From an uncultured Alistipes sp. (GTDB lineage Bacteria > Bacteroidota > Bacteroidia > Bacteroidales > Rikenellaceae): a DNA stretch of 64,000 nt. The translations under genes and the position numbers were made by a program. Positions within the stretch are counted from its first letter, which is position 1. Each line of letters opens with the position of its first letter. Below, one piece after another: positions 18,021 to 26,255 of this stretch. The stretch spans positions 31,612-95,611 of the forward strand of contig CAJGEC010000005.1 in NCBI GenBank assembly GCA_904502285.1, written 5' to 3'. The notes under the pieces were generated by a model. The model saw only the letters and a program-made list of their open reading frames with translations, was not told where the DNA came from and searched no databases.

Positions 18021-20096
18021 ATGAAAACTTTCAAACTATTCGCTCCATTGCTCACCGCAGTGGCAATGTTGTTAGCAGTGGGTTGTCAGCCAGAGCCCAC
18101 CGACAAGCCTAACCAGCCCGATGAGAAGCCTTGCTTTACATTCGAGATTTTGGAGACTAACAAGACTACGGTATCTTTCCGCGTAACTCCTCTTGCCGAG
18201 GAGATGCCATACGTGGTTATGATCACTGACAAGGCGACATTCGAGACCTTCGAGAGCATCGATGCCTATATCGCCGATGACTTGGCGTGGTTCAATCAGC
18301 TTGCCGCGGAGATGGGTATAACACTTGAGGAGTATCTCGCAACAGTCCTCACTACTGGCGTTAAGGAGGATATCGCCGAGGGCCTAACTCCCAACACCGA
18401 GTACTACCTCTATGCTTACCATCTTACAGAGTCTGGCGAGGTGGTTTCCGACTTCGAGTACAAGGAGTTTAAGACTGCCGCCCTCGCAACGTCTGACACC
18501 ACATTCGAGGTTAGTGTCAGCGATATAAGTTACAATAAGGCAGTTGTAAATGTTGTGCCTTCATCATCAACTGCAATCTACTTCGTAAACATTATTAGCG
18601 AGGAGCGTTTGGCCGATTTCGGTGAGGGCGCTGAGGCCTATATCAACCACCTTGTAGCCCTCCGAGACTACTACCTTGGTATGAATGCAACCACTGAACA
18701 GATGATTGCCAACCTCTGCTTCGCTGGCGAGAAGTCACTCGCTGTTGAGGACCTCAAGGCTGGCACGAAGCACTATGCCTATGCCATTGGTGTAGATGAC
18801 GACTTCTTGCCAAATACCGAGGCCTTTGTTGTCGAATTTGAGACCCCTACAGCAGAGAGCTCTGAACTCACCTTCGAATGCAATATCACAGAGAGATACT
18901 ACGACCACGTAGATGGCACTGTGACACCATCAAACAATGAGGAGACATATATCTGCTCTATACAGACGGCCGAGTCGCTAACTTGGTATGACAGCGACGA
19001 GGAGTATATACAGACACTCATCGATGACCTTGAGTGGTGGTATGGTGGTGTGGAATCGGCTCTTCGCACCGGTGTTACCGACCTCTCTACATTTGGTGGT
19101 CTCTCACCTGAAACAGAGTATGTCGTTGTATGCTTTGGCTATGATGAGGCTCCTACAACAGGGCTCATCACATTCCCATTTACCACAACCGAGGCTTCGG
19201 GAGATCCTGCTGATTTGACTGTGGAGTTCGCTATAGACTATGAGAAGCTATCACATAACACAGTATATGTAACAGCACAGCCATCTGTTGGTGCTCACTA
19301 CTTTATGTCGTACATCTCGACATCTGACCTTGAGTACTATATCGAGGAGCATGGCACCCAGGATGCAGCACTCATAGCATATGCTAATGAGGAGATTGAC
19401 TATGGCGCAGATTTCTTCGGCTACTCACGCGCCGAGTATCTTACCGACATGGGTGCAAACTTGGGTACTTACACCACGATGTTCAATCAGCTAAATCCTG
19501 CAACCGAGTATATCATCTATGCCGTGGCCGTAGATATTAACAGCGGAGATATTGCAAGCGACCGCGCATCAGTGAGCGAGGCGTTTACAACACTTGATAA
19601 GGTCGTAAGCACTGCAGCCGTATCGTTTGAGTTTGGCGACTACTACGACGGTACAGCTCTTGCCGAGCTCGATCCCGAACGCTTCCTCAACTGCACGGGT
19701 TATGTTGTGTTGCCATATAACGTATTACCAAATGCCGATGCAATGAACTGGTACACAGGCTTCTATGATGGCGACTACACTGAGTGGGGATGCTCTGATG
19801 AGGATATCTACGCGGAGTTGATTACATATGGCTATGAGTGGGAATCAGACCTCGTATCGCTCAATCGCGAGAGCGGAGTTGCTGTTCTACAGTACGATGC
19901 GGCATACTCATTCCTTGGCATTGCTGAGGACTTTGAGGGCAACTTTGGCGCTGGTACTATCGATGTCGTAATACTTAGCAAAGAGGGCGTATCTCCTGCT
20001 CAGGAGTTTATTGACAGCCTCAATGAGCAAGCACAGTTTGCTAAGCCACAGGCCATGGCCTCTCATAAGGGCAAGATGCCTATTATGCGCAAGTAA
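18021..20096 (+). CDS. Lipoprotein with about four degenerate ~120-residue repeats
   Basis: The 691-residue protein starts with a lipoprotein signal ending LAVGC, with Cys22, and a Pro/Asp linker. The body contains repeated modules, each opening with a beta strand, then a segment such as ITDKATFETFESIDAYIADD with an acidic helix, and closing with LTPNTEYYLYAY-like sequence. Matching closings are LKAGTKHYAYAIGVDD, LSPETEYVVVCFGYDE and LNPATEYIIYAVAVD. The closing motif is that of fibronectin type III-like beta sandwiches, with an inserted helical segment. It is likely surface exposed and adhesive or ligand binding, but this is inference. It is followed by a strong terminator and is monocistronic. 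Confidence 0.85.
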   Translation: MKTFKLFAPLLTAVAMLLAVGCQPEPTDKPNQPDEKPCFTFEILETNKTTVSFRVTPLAEEMPYVVMITDKATFETFESIDAYIADDLAWFNQLAAEMGITLEEYLATVLTTGVKEDIAEGLTPNTEYYLYAYHLTESGEVVSDFEYKEFKTAALATSDTTFEVSVSDISYNKAVVNVVPSSSTAIYFVNIISEERLADFGEGAEAYINHLVALRDYYLGMNATTEQMIANLCFAGEKSLAVEDLKAGTKHYAYAIGVDDDFLPNTEAFVVEFETPTAESSELTFECNITERYYDHVDGTVTPSNNEETYICSIQTAESLTWYDSDEEYIQTLIDDLEWWYGGVESALRTGVTDLSTFGGLSPETEYVVVCFGYDEAPTTGLITFPFTTTEASGDPADLTVEFAIDYEKLSHNTVYVTAQPSVGAHYFMSYISTSDLEYYIEEHGTQDAALIAYANEEIDYGADFFGYSRAEYLTDMGANLGTYTTMFNQLNPATEYIIYAVAVDINSGDIASDRASVSEAFTTLDKVVSTAAVSFEFGDYYDGTALAELDPERFLNCTGYVVLPYNVLPNADAMNWYTGFYDGDYTEWGCSDEDIYAELITYGYEWESDLVSLNRESGVAVLQYDAAYSFLGIAEDFEGNFGAGTIDVVILSKEGVSPAQEFIDSLNEQAQFAKPQAMASHKGKMPIMRK

Positions 20097-20113
20097 TTAG
20101 TGCTATATTATGA

Positions 20114-20145
20114 TAGGGTCTATCTTTCGGGATAGGCCCTTTTTT
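20114..20145 (+). terminator. Terminator after the repeat lipoprotein
   Basis: GGGTCTATC pairs with GATAGGCCC (one G-T wobble) around a short loop and is followed by six T. Confidence 0.85.
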
Positions 20146-20355
20146 GCAACCACGTCGTGGAGAGGGCGGTGACGGACACTAATAGGCTACATACTCCAAC
20201 AACAGATACACAGACTCCAAGATTTGTATGTATGTGGCAAGATGGTATAACGAGCATAAGCCACAAGAGCCATATTTTTTATTGGCCCTCGAATGAATAT
20301 ATAAGGTTATGGTAGCAAATGGTGCTCAAATTAGTATACATTATATAAAATATAT
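20146..20355. other. Intergenic stretch without recognisable features
   Basis: About 210 bases between the terminator and the proC promoter. Apart from the short palindrome CCACGTCGTGG near 20151, I see no gene or structure. Confidence 0.4.
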
Positions 20356-20363
20356 TATCTTTG
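20356..20363 (+). promoter_or_regulatory. -7 promoter box for proC
   Basis: TATCTTTG matches the Bacteroidetes consensus and lies 36 bases before the proC ATG. Confidence 0.75.
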
Positions 20364-20399
20364 TAGTTGAGTAACTCCTTTACACAAACTGCAAACTAT

Positions 20400-21197
20400 A
20401 TGAAAGTAGCAATAATTGGTGCTGGAAATATGGGTGGTGCATTGGCCAGAGGCCTGGCCCATGGTAGCACGATATCCACCACAGACATCTATGTCTCAAA
20501 CCCTTCGACACCAAAACTCGAAGCCCTAACGGGTGAATATCCAGAGATTAACGTGACCACGGAGAATCGCGTGGCCGTGCGTGAGGCTGACCTCATTGTA
20601 CTTGCCGTGAAGCCCTGGAAGGTGGTGGAGGTTCTCGACGAGATAAAGCCACACCTCAACTACTCGCGCCAGATTATAGCCTCGATGGTCGGTGGCTTAG
20701 GCACAACCCAACTATCGGAGTGGCTCGACAAGGGCGATGGAGAGCTCCCTGCCACATACCTCATAATACCCAACACGGCCATAGCGACGAAGAGTAGTAT
20801 GACTTTCCTCTGCTCCACCCGCTCCACGAAGGTTCTCGACGACTTCCTACTTGATGTATTCAACGAGTTGGGCAAGGCTATGCTCATCGAGGAGGGCGCT
20901 ATGCCTGCGGCTACATCGTTGGCATCGTGCGGTATCGCCTACGCCTTGCGCTACATACGCGCAGCGATGGAGGGTGGTGTGGAACTCGGCTTCCGTGCCG
21001 ACGACGCCAAGCAGATAGTGATGCAGACCCTGCTCGGCGCAGTAGAAATCCTTGCAGCAAATGGCTCTCATCCTGAGGCCGAGATTGACCGCGTAACAAC
21101 CCCTGGAGGTCTCACCATCAAGGGTCTCAACGCTATGGAGGCCGCGGGCTTCACCCATAGCGTCATCGAGGGACTACGTGCCTCAACAAAGAGATAA
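20400..21197 (+). CDS. proC: Pyrroline-5-carboxylate reductase
   Basis: The enzyme reduces 1-pyrroline-5-carboxylate to proline with NAD(P)H, the last step of proline synthesis, in the cytoplasm. I start at 20400 because MKVAIIGAGNMGGALARG puts the Rossmann nucleotide-binding loop (GAGNMG) at the N-terminus, and the longer frame begins right on the promoter. The 265-residue length is typical. The C-terminal dimerisation domain carries the family signature TTPGGLTIKGLNAMEAAGF. A possible small gene follows after 50 bases on the same strand. Confidence 0.93.
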   Translation: MKVAIIGAGNMGGALARGLAHGSTISTTDIYVSNPSTPKLEALTGEYPEINVTTENRVAVREADLIVLAVKPWKVVEVLDEIKPHLNYSRQIIASMVGGLGTTQLSEWLDKGDGELPATYLIIPNTAIATKSSMTFLCSTRSTKVLDDFLLDVFNELGKAMLIEEGAMPAATSLASCGIAYALRYIRAAMEGGVELGFRADDAKQIVMQTLLGAVEILAANGSHPEAEIDRVTTPGGLTIKGLNAMEAAGFTHSVIEGLRASTKR

Positions 21198-21247
21198 CAA
21201 CCAAATCAAGGACAAAAAACTAATTTATAACTAAATACCTGATAATT

Positions 21248-21556
21248 ATGAGCGAACAGAGAGGCGTAAAATGGAACGTGTGCCACGTAAGCGGCTACAC
21301 CATTGCCTGCGACCCAGGTTGCAACACCATCACCCCATATCCAAAGACCTACAAGCGCGAAGAGCTCAAGAAGGGCACAAACATCACAGCACACTGCGAA
21401 TACCTTCCCAAGATTGTTGTTGGCGCTATCGGCGAGGACTTCATCGAACTCAGGTGCGGCCCACAAAAGACCGTACTATACACAGGCGGTTACTACGAGT
21501 CACCCCGTCACCCCCTCAGCTACGCCTACTCCGAAGTCAGCGTACGCTTAGAGTAG
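21248..21556 (+). CDS. Small Cys-containing hypothetical protein
   Basis: The 102-residue product has no signal peptide or membrane segment. It contains five Cys (12, 21, 25, 50, 70), with the first three in CHVSGYTIACDPGC, a spacing that could bind a metal or form disulfides. Beta-rich segments follow (KIVVGAIGEDFIELRC). Codon usage and the AT-rich start context resemble neighbouring genes, whereas two overlapping frames in the same region look like shadows. It lies 50 bases downstream of proC and ends before a strong hairpin, so it may be cotranscribed with proC. I do not recognise a family. Confidence 0.65.
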   Translation: MSEQRGVKWNVCHVSGYTIACDPGCNTITPYPKTYKREELKKGTNITAHCEYLPKIVVGAIGEDFIELRCGPQKTVLYTGGYYESPRHPLSYAYSEVSVRLE

Positions 21557-21597
21557 CATTGCCCCATAAGGGGTCGTCTTGAGTACACTCTAAACGA

Positions 21598-21637
21598 GAT
21601 GACCTCGGAAGATATATGCTTCCGAGGTCATCCTTTA
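21598..21637. terminator. Strong bidirectional terminator
   Basis: A perfect 14-bp stem (GATGACCTCGGAAG with CTTCCGAGGTCATC) around a 7-base loop is followed by CTTTA. It lies between convergent genes. Confidence 0.85.
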
Positions 21638-21662
21638 TGTGTCGGGAGCAACCCGATGTTCG

Positions 21663-22811
21663 TTACAACTCCTTAATAAAGGCTCTGCGACGCTTATGCT
21701 GAATATGGTCGTAGTCGGCAAAGTTTGCAAGACTCTTGTAGTTTGTTTCGAGGATTGCCGTCGTCTCAACTCGCTGAATACCATACTTCGCGAAGTGCGG
21801 AGTCATCTCATTGAAAATCATCGATGTAACGCCCTTATCCTGATAGTCGGGGCGCACCGCGATAAGCAACAAATCAAAGTCGGTCATCTTCTTGGCTTTC
21901 AGTGCCTTGAGCAGATGATACCAACCAAATGGGAAGAGGTGACCGCCACACTTACGCAACGCCTCCGATAGCGATGGCATACCCAATCCCACTGCTACGA
22001 TCTCATCCTGCTCATTAGCAACCATCGTGACAAAGTCGAAGTTAAGAATCGGGAAATACATCTTGCAGTAGTACTGCTTCTGGCGTTGTGTCATCGGCTG
22101 ATAGTTGTACAACTTCTGGTATGCCGCATCCAGAACGTCGAAGTAGCTATACCCATACCTCTTTCTTAACTCCCTGGAGTTGCGAACCTTTACAATATGT
22201 AGTCCGCATCGCTGCTCGACAAGTTGTACGATACGTCTTATTCGTTCGGGGGCTTCGGTCGGTGGTGTGATTTGGTACTCAATCCAATCGGCCTCCTTGC
22301 TCAATCCATATCGCTCGTAATGAGCAACATAGTAGGGGTGGTTATAGAGGCTTGCCATAGGGGCGTTATAGTCGAAGCCCTCCAACAATAGGCCCTGATG
22401 GTCGAAATCCGTAAAGCCCACTGGGCCATTCAAGCAGCACATACCCCTGCTCCTACCCCACTCGGCAACAGCATCCAACAAAGCCTTGAACACATCATAG
22501 TCATCAACAAAGTCGAACCATCCGAAACGGCACTTCTTAACTCCCCAAGCCTCATTGGCGCGGTGGTTGATGATGCCCACTATGCGACCTACGATTTGGT
22601 CGTTACGATAGGCCATATATATTACGAAATCGCAAACCTCAAGCGCGGGATTGCTCTTCGGATCGAAGGTGTTTACCTCGTCAAAGAATATTGGAGGACA
22701 GTAGTATGGGTTATCTCGGTATAGGTCTATTCCGAATTGTACGAATCTATTAATTTCACGCTTTGTTGTTACCTCTTTAATAACAATATCGCTTGGATTA
22801 GTTATAGGCAT
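21663..22811 (-). CDS. GNAT-like N-acetyltransferase family protein
   Basis: The 382-residue cytoplasmic protein has no signal sequence. The first part (IDLYRDNPYYCPPIFFDEVN, then QIVGRIVGIINHRAN) and the later GVTSMIFNEMTPHFAKYG with LIAVRPDYQDKG fit the acetyl-CoA-binding fold of GNAT acyltransferases. DYQDKGVTSM is the pyrophosphate-loop region. The middle segment GPVGFTDFDHQGLLLEGFD is typical of a widespread Bacteroidetes subfamily annotated only as N-acetyltransferase. Substrate and pathway are unknown. Its own minus-strand -7 box is at 22874-22881. It is not in an operon. Confidence 0.75.
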   Translation of the reverse strand: MPITNPSDIVIKEVTTKREINRFVQFGIDLYRDNPYYCPPIFFDEVNTFDPKSNPALEVCDFVIYMAYRNDQIVGRIVGIINHRANEAWGVKKCRFGWFDFVDDYDVFKALLDAVAEWGRSRGMCCLNGPVGFTDFDHQGLLLEGFDYNAPMASLYNHPYYVAHYERYGLSKEADWIEYQITPPTEAPERIRRIVQLVEQRCGLHIVKVRNSRELRKRYGYSYFDVLDAAYQKLYNYQPMTQRQKQYYCKMYFPILNFDFVTMVANEQDEIVAVGLGMPSLSEALRKCGGHLFPFGWYHLLKALKAKKMTDFDLLLIAVRPDYQDKGVTSMIFNEMTPHFAKYGIQRVETTAILETNYKSLANFADYDHIQHKRRRAFIKEL

Positions 22812-22873
22812 AATGTCTAATTTTGGTCTCTTTTAGCTTGGGTTTGGCTATCATTTAGAAATGAGCCATTACA

Positions 22874-22881
22874 CAAATATA
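22874..22881 (-). promoter_or_regulatory. Minus-strand -7 box of the GNAT-like gene
   Basis: Reads TATATTTG on the minus strand, 63 bases upstream of the GNAT-like start. Confidence 0.6.
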
Positions 22882-22978
22882 CAAAATTATTTCTATTTTA
22901 TGATATTTTGTTGCGCAATAACCTCTGGGCAAGAGGATAAAAGAGTATATTGGGAGAGGCAAATATGCAAACTTTTTG

Positions 22979-23070
22979 TACCTTTGAGGTAAACCTCTAA
23001 GATTCTTCCGTTCGCTGTGAGAAATATTCAAGTAAACTTGGTATTTCTCGCTCACTAATTTGTACCTTTG
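22979..23070 (+). promoter_or_regulatory. Two -7 boxes flanking an inverted repeat ahead of the redoxin gene
   Basis: TACCTTTG occurs at 22979-22986 and again at 23063-23070. Between them GTGAGAAATA (23017-23026) and TATTTCTC..TCAC (23042-23055) form an inverted repeat with an inner CAAGT-AA-ACTTG hairpin. The second box is 17 bases before the redoxin ATG. The first may drive a short leader RNA or be an alternative start. Confidence 0.5.
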
Positions 23071-23087
23071 TGGAAATTCAAAACACG

Positions 23088-23606
23088 ATGAAGAGGATAG
23101 CCCAACTACTTATAGTCCTTTGCCTTGTTGCGTGTGGCACCATCAACGAGGAGCTCCCCACCTATGAGGAGTCCTCAATCATCAACGTCGGGGATTATGC
23201 GCCCGACTTTTCGGCCACCACCCTCTCTGGCGAAAGCTTCTCGCTCTCGGCACACGAGGGCGACATCGTGCTACTCATCCTCTTCTCGCACACCTGCCCC
23301 GACTGCAAGAGCCTCTTCGACGATGTTATGCTCTATAAGGATGATATAGAGAGACTTGAGGCGACAACTATCGCCGTATCGCGTGGCGGTAGCACCGAGG
23401 ATATCGAGGCCTATATGAACCTCCACGGCTACACTTTCGACGCTATTGCAGATGGCGATGCCACAATCTATCGACTCTACGCCACGACCTATGTTCCTCG
23501 CACCTACCTTATCAACCGCCAGGGCCTCGTTGAGTTCACCACCATCGAGTACTCATCCACTTACCTCCCCCAGATACTCGAACAGATAGCAAGAGTGGTG
23601 GAATAA
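23088..23606 (+). CDS. Thioredoxin-fold (TlpA/ResA/AhpC-like) lipoprotein
   Basis: I use the ATG at 23088, which gives a lipoprotein signal ending LVAC (Cys16); the GTG at 23070 overlaps the promoter box. The 172-residue protein carries a thioredoxin fold: VGDYAPDFSATTLSGESFSL at 34-53, the redox-active CPDC at 70-73 within FSHTCPDCK, and a cis-Pro region YVPRTYLI near 145. It probably reduces periplasmic disulfides or peroxides. The CPDC pair keeps both cysteines, so it should be active. Its redox partner is not in this window. It is followed by a hypothetical gene after 85 bases. Confidence 0.88.
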   Translation: MKRIAQLLIVLCLVACGTINEELPTYEESSIINVGDYAPDFSATTLSGESFSLSAHEGDIVLLILFSHTCPDCKSLFDDVMLYKDDIERLEATTIAVSRGGSTEDIEAYMNLHGYTFDAIADGDATIYRLYATTYVPRTYLINRQGLVEFTTIEYSSTYLPQILEQIARVVE

Positions 23607-23691
23607 TTAAACTGCCTCATCTTGTTGCTTATATGGATTTTATTTACTACATTTGTAAGGAAGAATGTATCACACCTAAAACCCTCGCCTT

Positions 23692-24474
23692 ATGAAAGTT
23701 ACTATTGAATTGCTTGGTGCCATCTGCAAACTGGGCTACTGCATCATCTCTGCCGATGAGGAGTTTAAACGTGAGGCCGTTAATATCCTTAGCGACTTCT
23801 TTTATAATATAGATGGTTTCAACGACGAGGCTATGGAAATGGTCGTTGATTGTGCAAACAACAAACTGAGCCTCGAACGCTCCGTCGAGATTATCTCAAC
23901 GATGGATGTGGATGCCAAGCAGAAGGTTATCGACCTCTATGCCGACATCGTTCGCACCGACGACCCATTTAGCGATAGAAAGTTAGAGATGTTTAACGGC
24001 ACTATCAAACTATGCGGTATGCCACAGCCCACAACTCCGTTGGTTGATGACCCTGACGACACTATCGCACCCACATTTATCATCGCCCAGACCAATGGCT
24101 TTGCCCGTCCTTTCCAGAGCGAGGCCGAAGATTGGCAGCAACTCGATGCCGACCTTGGCGAGCAGATCGGCGCTGAGCGTCTGGAGGTTGTGCGCTACAC
24201 AGCCCCTCTCAACGAACTCTCTAAGCGTGTCGGCCTTGTTGGTTGTCACCTCGTCTTCTTAGTCGATAGGAATGGCTATGCCAAGGAGGATATCGGCGAC
24301 AATATGACTGGAACGATACTTTATGGTTCGGGTGCCGAGATTAGAGGCGACATCATCTTTGCCTTGGAGACCGACAAGGGCTATGAGCTCAAGGGTGTTG
24401 AGTCGATGGTGTTGCTCGACAACATATACTATGCAGTAAATGACGCAGTAGGTAACCTTTTAAGACTTGAGTAG
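23692..24474 (+). CDS. Hypothetical protein with TerB-like N-terminal helices
   Basis: The 260-residue cytoplasmic protein opens with LGAICKLGYCIISADEEFKR and ILSDFF, resembling the start of TerB-like helical domains, which carry an acidic ADG/ADE turn after the first helix. A low-complexity linker (about 110-130) leads to a C-terminal beta-rich domain containing VGCHLVFLVDRNGYAKEDIG and GTILYGSGAEIRGDIIFALE. I do not recognise this second domain. The stop codon is one base before the ATG of another small helical gene, indicating translational coupling. The function is unknown; the TerB comparison is by eye only. Confidence 0.75.
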   Translation: MKVTIELLGAICKLGYCIISADEEFKREAVNILSDFFYNIDGFNDEAMEMVVDCANNKLSLERSVEIISTMDVDAKQKVIDLYADIVRTDDPFSDRKLEMFNGTIKLCGMPQPTTPLVDDPDDTIAPTFIIAQTNGFARPFQSEAEDWQQLDADLGEQIGAERLEVVRYTAPLNELSKRVGLVGCHLVFLVDRNGYAKEDIGDNMTGTILYGSGAEIRGDIIFALETDKGYELKGVESMVLLDNIYYAVNDAVGNLLRLE

Positions 24475-24475
24475 T

Positions 24476-24823
24476 ATGAGATTTATGAAGCGAGACTTTT
24501 GTGCAATTCTAAAGTTGGGACAGCTCCTAATTGCCGAAAGCGATAATTCACAGAGTGTAGAAGCGGCACGCAAGCTCATATATGGCCTTGCACGCTTTGT
24601 TAGCGAAGACCAGATAGAGAGCGTTATGCTCATCGCCCAACACCTCGATATGCAGTCCTCAGCAGCGGCCCTCTCCACCCTTGGCGAGGAGGAGGCTACG
24701 TGGGCTAAGGAGTTGCTCTATGACGTTGCCACCACCAATGGCCCTATGAACGAATCGCAGGAGCATATATGGCAACATATCACCGATGCCACCGAAAAGA
24801 GGTCTTTCGACTTTGAACTATAG
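24476..24823 (+). CDS. Small helical hypothetical protein, possible TerB-like partner
   Basis: The 115-residue product starts at the ATG at 24476, immediately after the stop of the upstream gene; a TTG at 24467 overlapping that stop is an alternative. It is predicted all-helical and acidic (LKLGQLLIAESDNSQSVEAA, GLARFVSEDQIESVMLIAQH) with no signal or membrane segment. The helical pattern again resembles TerB-like or tellurite-resistance helices and may have arisen with the upstream gene. The two genes share a terminator and probably act together. Function is unknown. Confidence 0.7.
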   Translation: MRFMKRDFCAILKLGQLLIAESDNSQSVEAARKLIYGLARFVSEDQIESVMLIAQHLDMQSSAAALSTLGEEEATWAKELLYDVATTNGPMNESQEHIWQHITDATEKRSFDFEL

Positions 24824-24844
24824 TTGAAGCACCTTTATATACAC

Positions 24845-24873
24845 TAAAAGCGACCCTCAAAGGTCGCTTTTAG
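24845..24873. terminator. Bidirectional terminator between the TerB-like pair and the thi operon
   Basis: AAAAGCGACC and GGTCGCTTTTA form a 10-11 bp stem around a short loop, with T-rich flank on the plus strand and A-run preceding, so it can serve both convergent units. Confidence 0.85.
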
Positions 24874-24893
24874 TATTAATAGACATTTATAAA

Positions 24894-25454
24894 TCAACGT
24901 CTTAGACGATTCATTGCCTCAACGCCATAGATCTCGCCCAGCATTGCCACTCCACCAAAGTTTAACCCCTGAAGATAGGCAATCTTGTCGAAGGTGACGC
25001 CACCTAAGGCTACAACCTTTTCATCGATGATACCACTCATCGAGGCCCTACGCAACTCCTCTTCATCGAATCTCGATAGATACCCCCTCTTTGAGATACT
25101 ATCGAAGATAGGGCTTAGGAAGAGGTAGTCGCACTCACCCTTATAACGCGCCACCTCCTCCAACGTATGGCAGGAGCGCGTCCTTAGACCATCATACCCC
25201 TGGGGATAGGTTGTCACATTTCTGTTTATATGAATCCCTCTGAGCGAGAACTCATCAAACAATTCGGGATAGTCGTGAACAACAATATTTTGCCTAAGTT
25301 CCTTCCCAAGCATCTCCAAGAGCCTGCGACACTCGTCAATAGTGGAGTCGGGCTTCCTAAGATGTATCATATCGACACCCCTATCAATCAATCCCTTGAT
25401 AATAAAGGCATCCTCATCTATGACCTTTGGGGTTGTGATGGCAATAATCTTCAT
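24894..25454 (-). CDS. ThiE/TenI-family protein at the end of the thi operon
   Basis: The 186-residue protein has the TIM-barrel pattern of the thiamine phosphate synthase/TenI family: IIAITTPKVIDEDAFIIKGL, VDMIHLRKPD (the family uses R-K/R-x after the second strand), VVHDYPELFDEF and VVALGGVTFD. It is shorter than the ThiE encoded upstream in the same operon, and the pyrophosphate-binding Gly-rich ending is weaker, so it is more likely TenI (thiazole tautomerase) or a second, divergent ThiE. It shares one base with the thi4 stop codon, so translation is coupled. The role in thiazole processing is inferred. Confidence 0.82.
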   Translation of the reverse strand: MKIIAITTPKVIDEDAFIIKGLIDRGVDMIHLRKPDSTIDECRRLLEMLGKELRQNIVVHDYPELFDEFSLRGIHINRNVTTYPQGYDGLRTRSCHTLEEVARYKGECDYLFLSPIFDSISKRGYLSRFDEEELRRASMSGIIDEKVVALGGVTFDKIAYLQGLNFGGVAMLGEIYGVEAMNRLRR

Positions 25455-26224
25455 TATTTCAACTTCTCAATGATAAGGTCGGCAACCTTCTTACCAGAGA
25501 GTAGCATACCACCAAAGATAGGGCCCATACGTGGTGTTCCACTCACTGCCGAAGCAGCCATACCGCACACATAGAGACCAGGGTAGATCTCCTTAGTGCC
25601 ATTCACAACCTCCTGCTCACCAGCGACAACATCCAACGAACGCTCGCCAATCACAGCACCTGTGTCAGTTGCCAAGCGGATGCCATTCTTACGTGCCACG
25701 GTGCAACACATCTCGCTATCGTGGCCCGTACCGTCAATGACGCACTTTGCCATAATATTGAGTGGGTCTACGTGCATACCCTCTCTGAGGACAGGAGTCC
25801 AATTGACCACAACGCCACTCACCTCATCGTTCTTGAAGATTACATCCTCAACCGAGTAGCAGTTGAAGATTGTTGCTCCAGCGTGAACAGCCTTGTAGAG
25901 CAACGCTGCGGTGCTCTCCACCGAGTCCATCACATAGAGGTTGCTGTCGTACTGCTCGTAGTTGATATCAAACTCCTTGATGATGTGGAGTGCCTCCTCC
26001 TGAACGACAATCTGGTTAAACATCATAGCACCGCCCCACATACCACCGCCAGGTGATAGTTTTCTGTCGAACTGAGCCACCTTCAAACCCGCCTTAGCCA
26101 GATAGTATGCCGCAACAATGCCCGAAGGGCCTCCACCAACGATGGCTACATCCAAATCCAAATTCTTCTCCAACTTATCAAAGTAGGTGGAGATAATACC
26201 GTGTGATACGTTTCTTTCAATCAT
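25454..26224 (-). CDS. thi4: Thi4-type ADP-thiazole synthase, His (sulfide-dependent) variant
   Basis: The 256-residue enzyme makes the adenylated thiazole carboxylate precursor of thiamine from NAD, glycine and a sulfur source. The FAD/NAD-like dinucleotide loop is VGGGPSG at 29-35; GGGMWGGAMMFN follows at 59-70. At the position of the sulfur-donor Cys of fungal and plant THI4 (Cys-Met-Asp-Pro) this protein reads His151-Val-Asp-Pro, as in archaeal catalytic Thi4 that uses sulfide and iron. It keeps the C-terminal signature SGTPRMGPIFGGMLLSG. It therefore should be catalytic, not suicidal, and oxygen sensitive; this follows from family knowledge. No thiG, thiH, thiS or thiF is in the operon. 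Confidence 0.92.
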   Translation of the reverse strand: MIERNVSHGIISTYFDKLEKNLDLDVAIVGGGPSGIVAAYYLAKAGLKVAQFDRKLSPGGGMWGGAMMFNQIVVQEEALHIIKEFDINYEQYDSNLYVMDSVESTAALLYKAVHAGATIFNCYSVEDVIFKNDEVSGVVVNWTPVLREGMHVDPLNIMAKCVIDGTGHDSEMCCTVARKNGIRLATDTGAVIGERSLDVVAGEQEVVNGTKEIYPGLYVCGMAASAVSGTPRMGPIFGGMLLSGKKVADLIIEKLK

Positions 26225-26255
26225 AACTCTAATTTTTTTTATATGTTATATGTAA

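Noticed and set aside
21271..21582. Two further overlapping frames in the proC-downstream gene
   Set aside because: They are Arg/His/Pro/Ser-rich shadow frames of the Cys-containing small gene.
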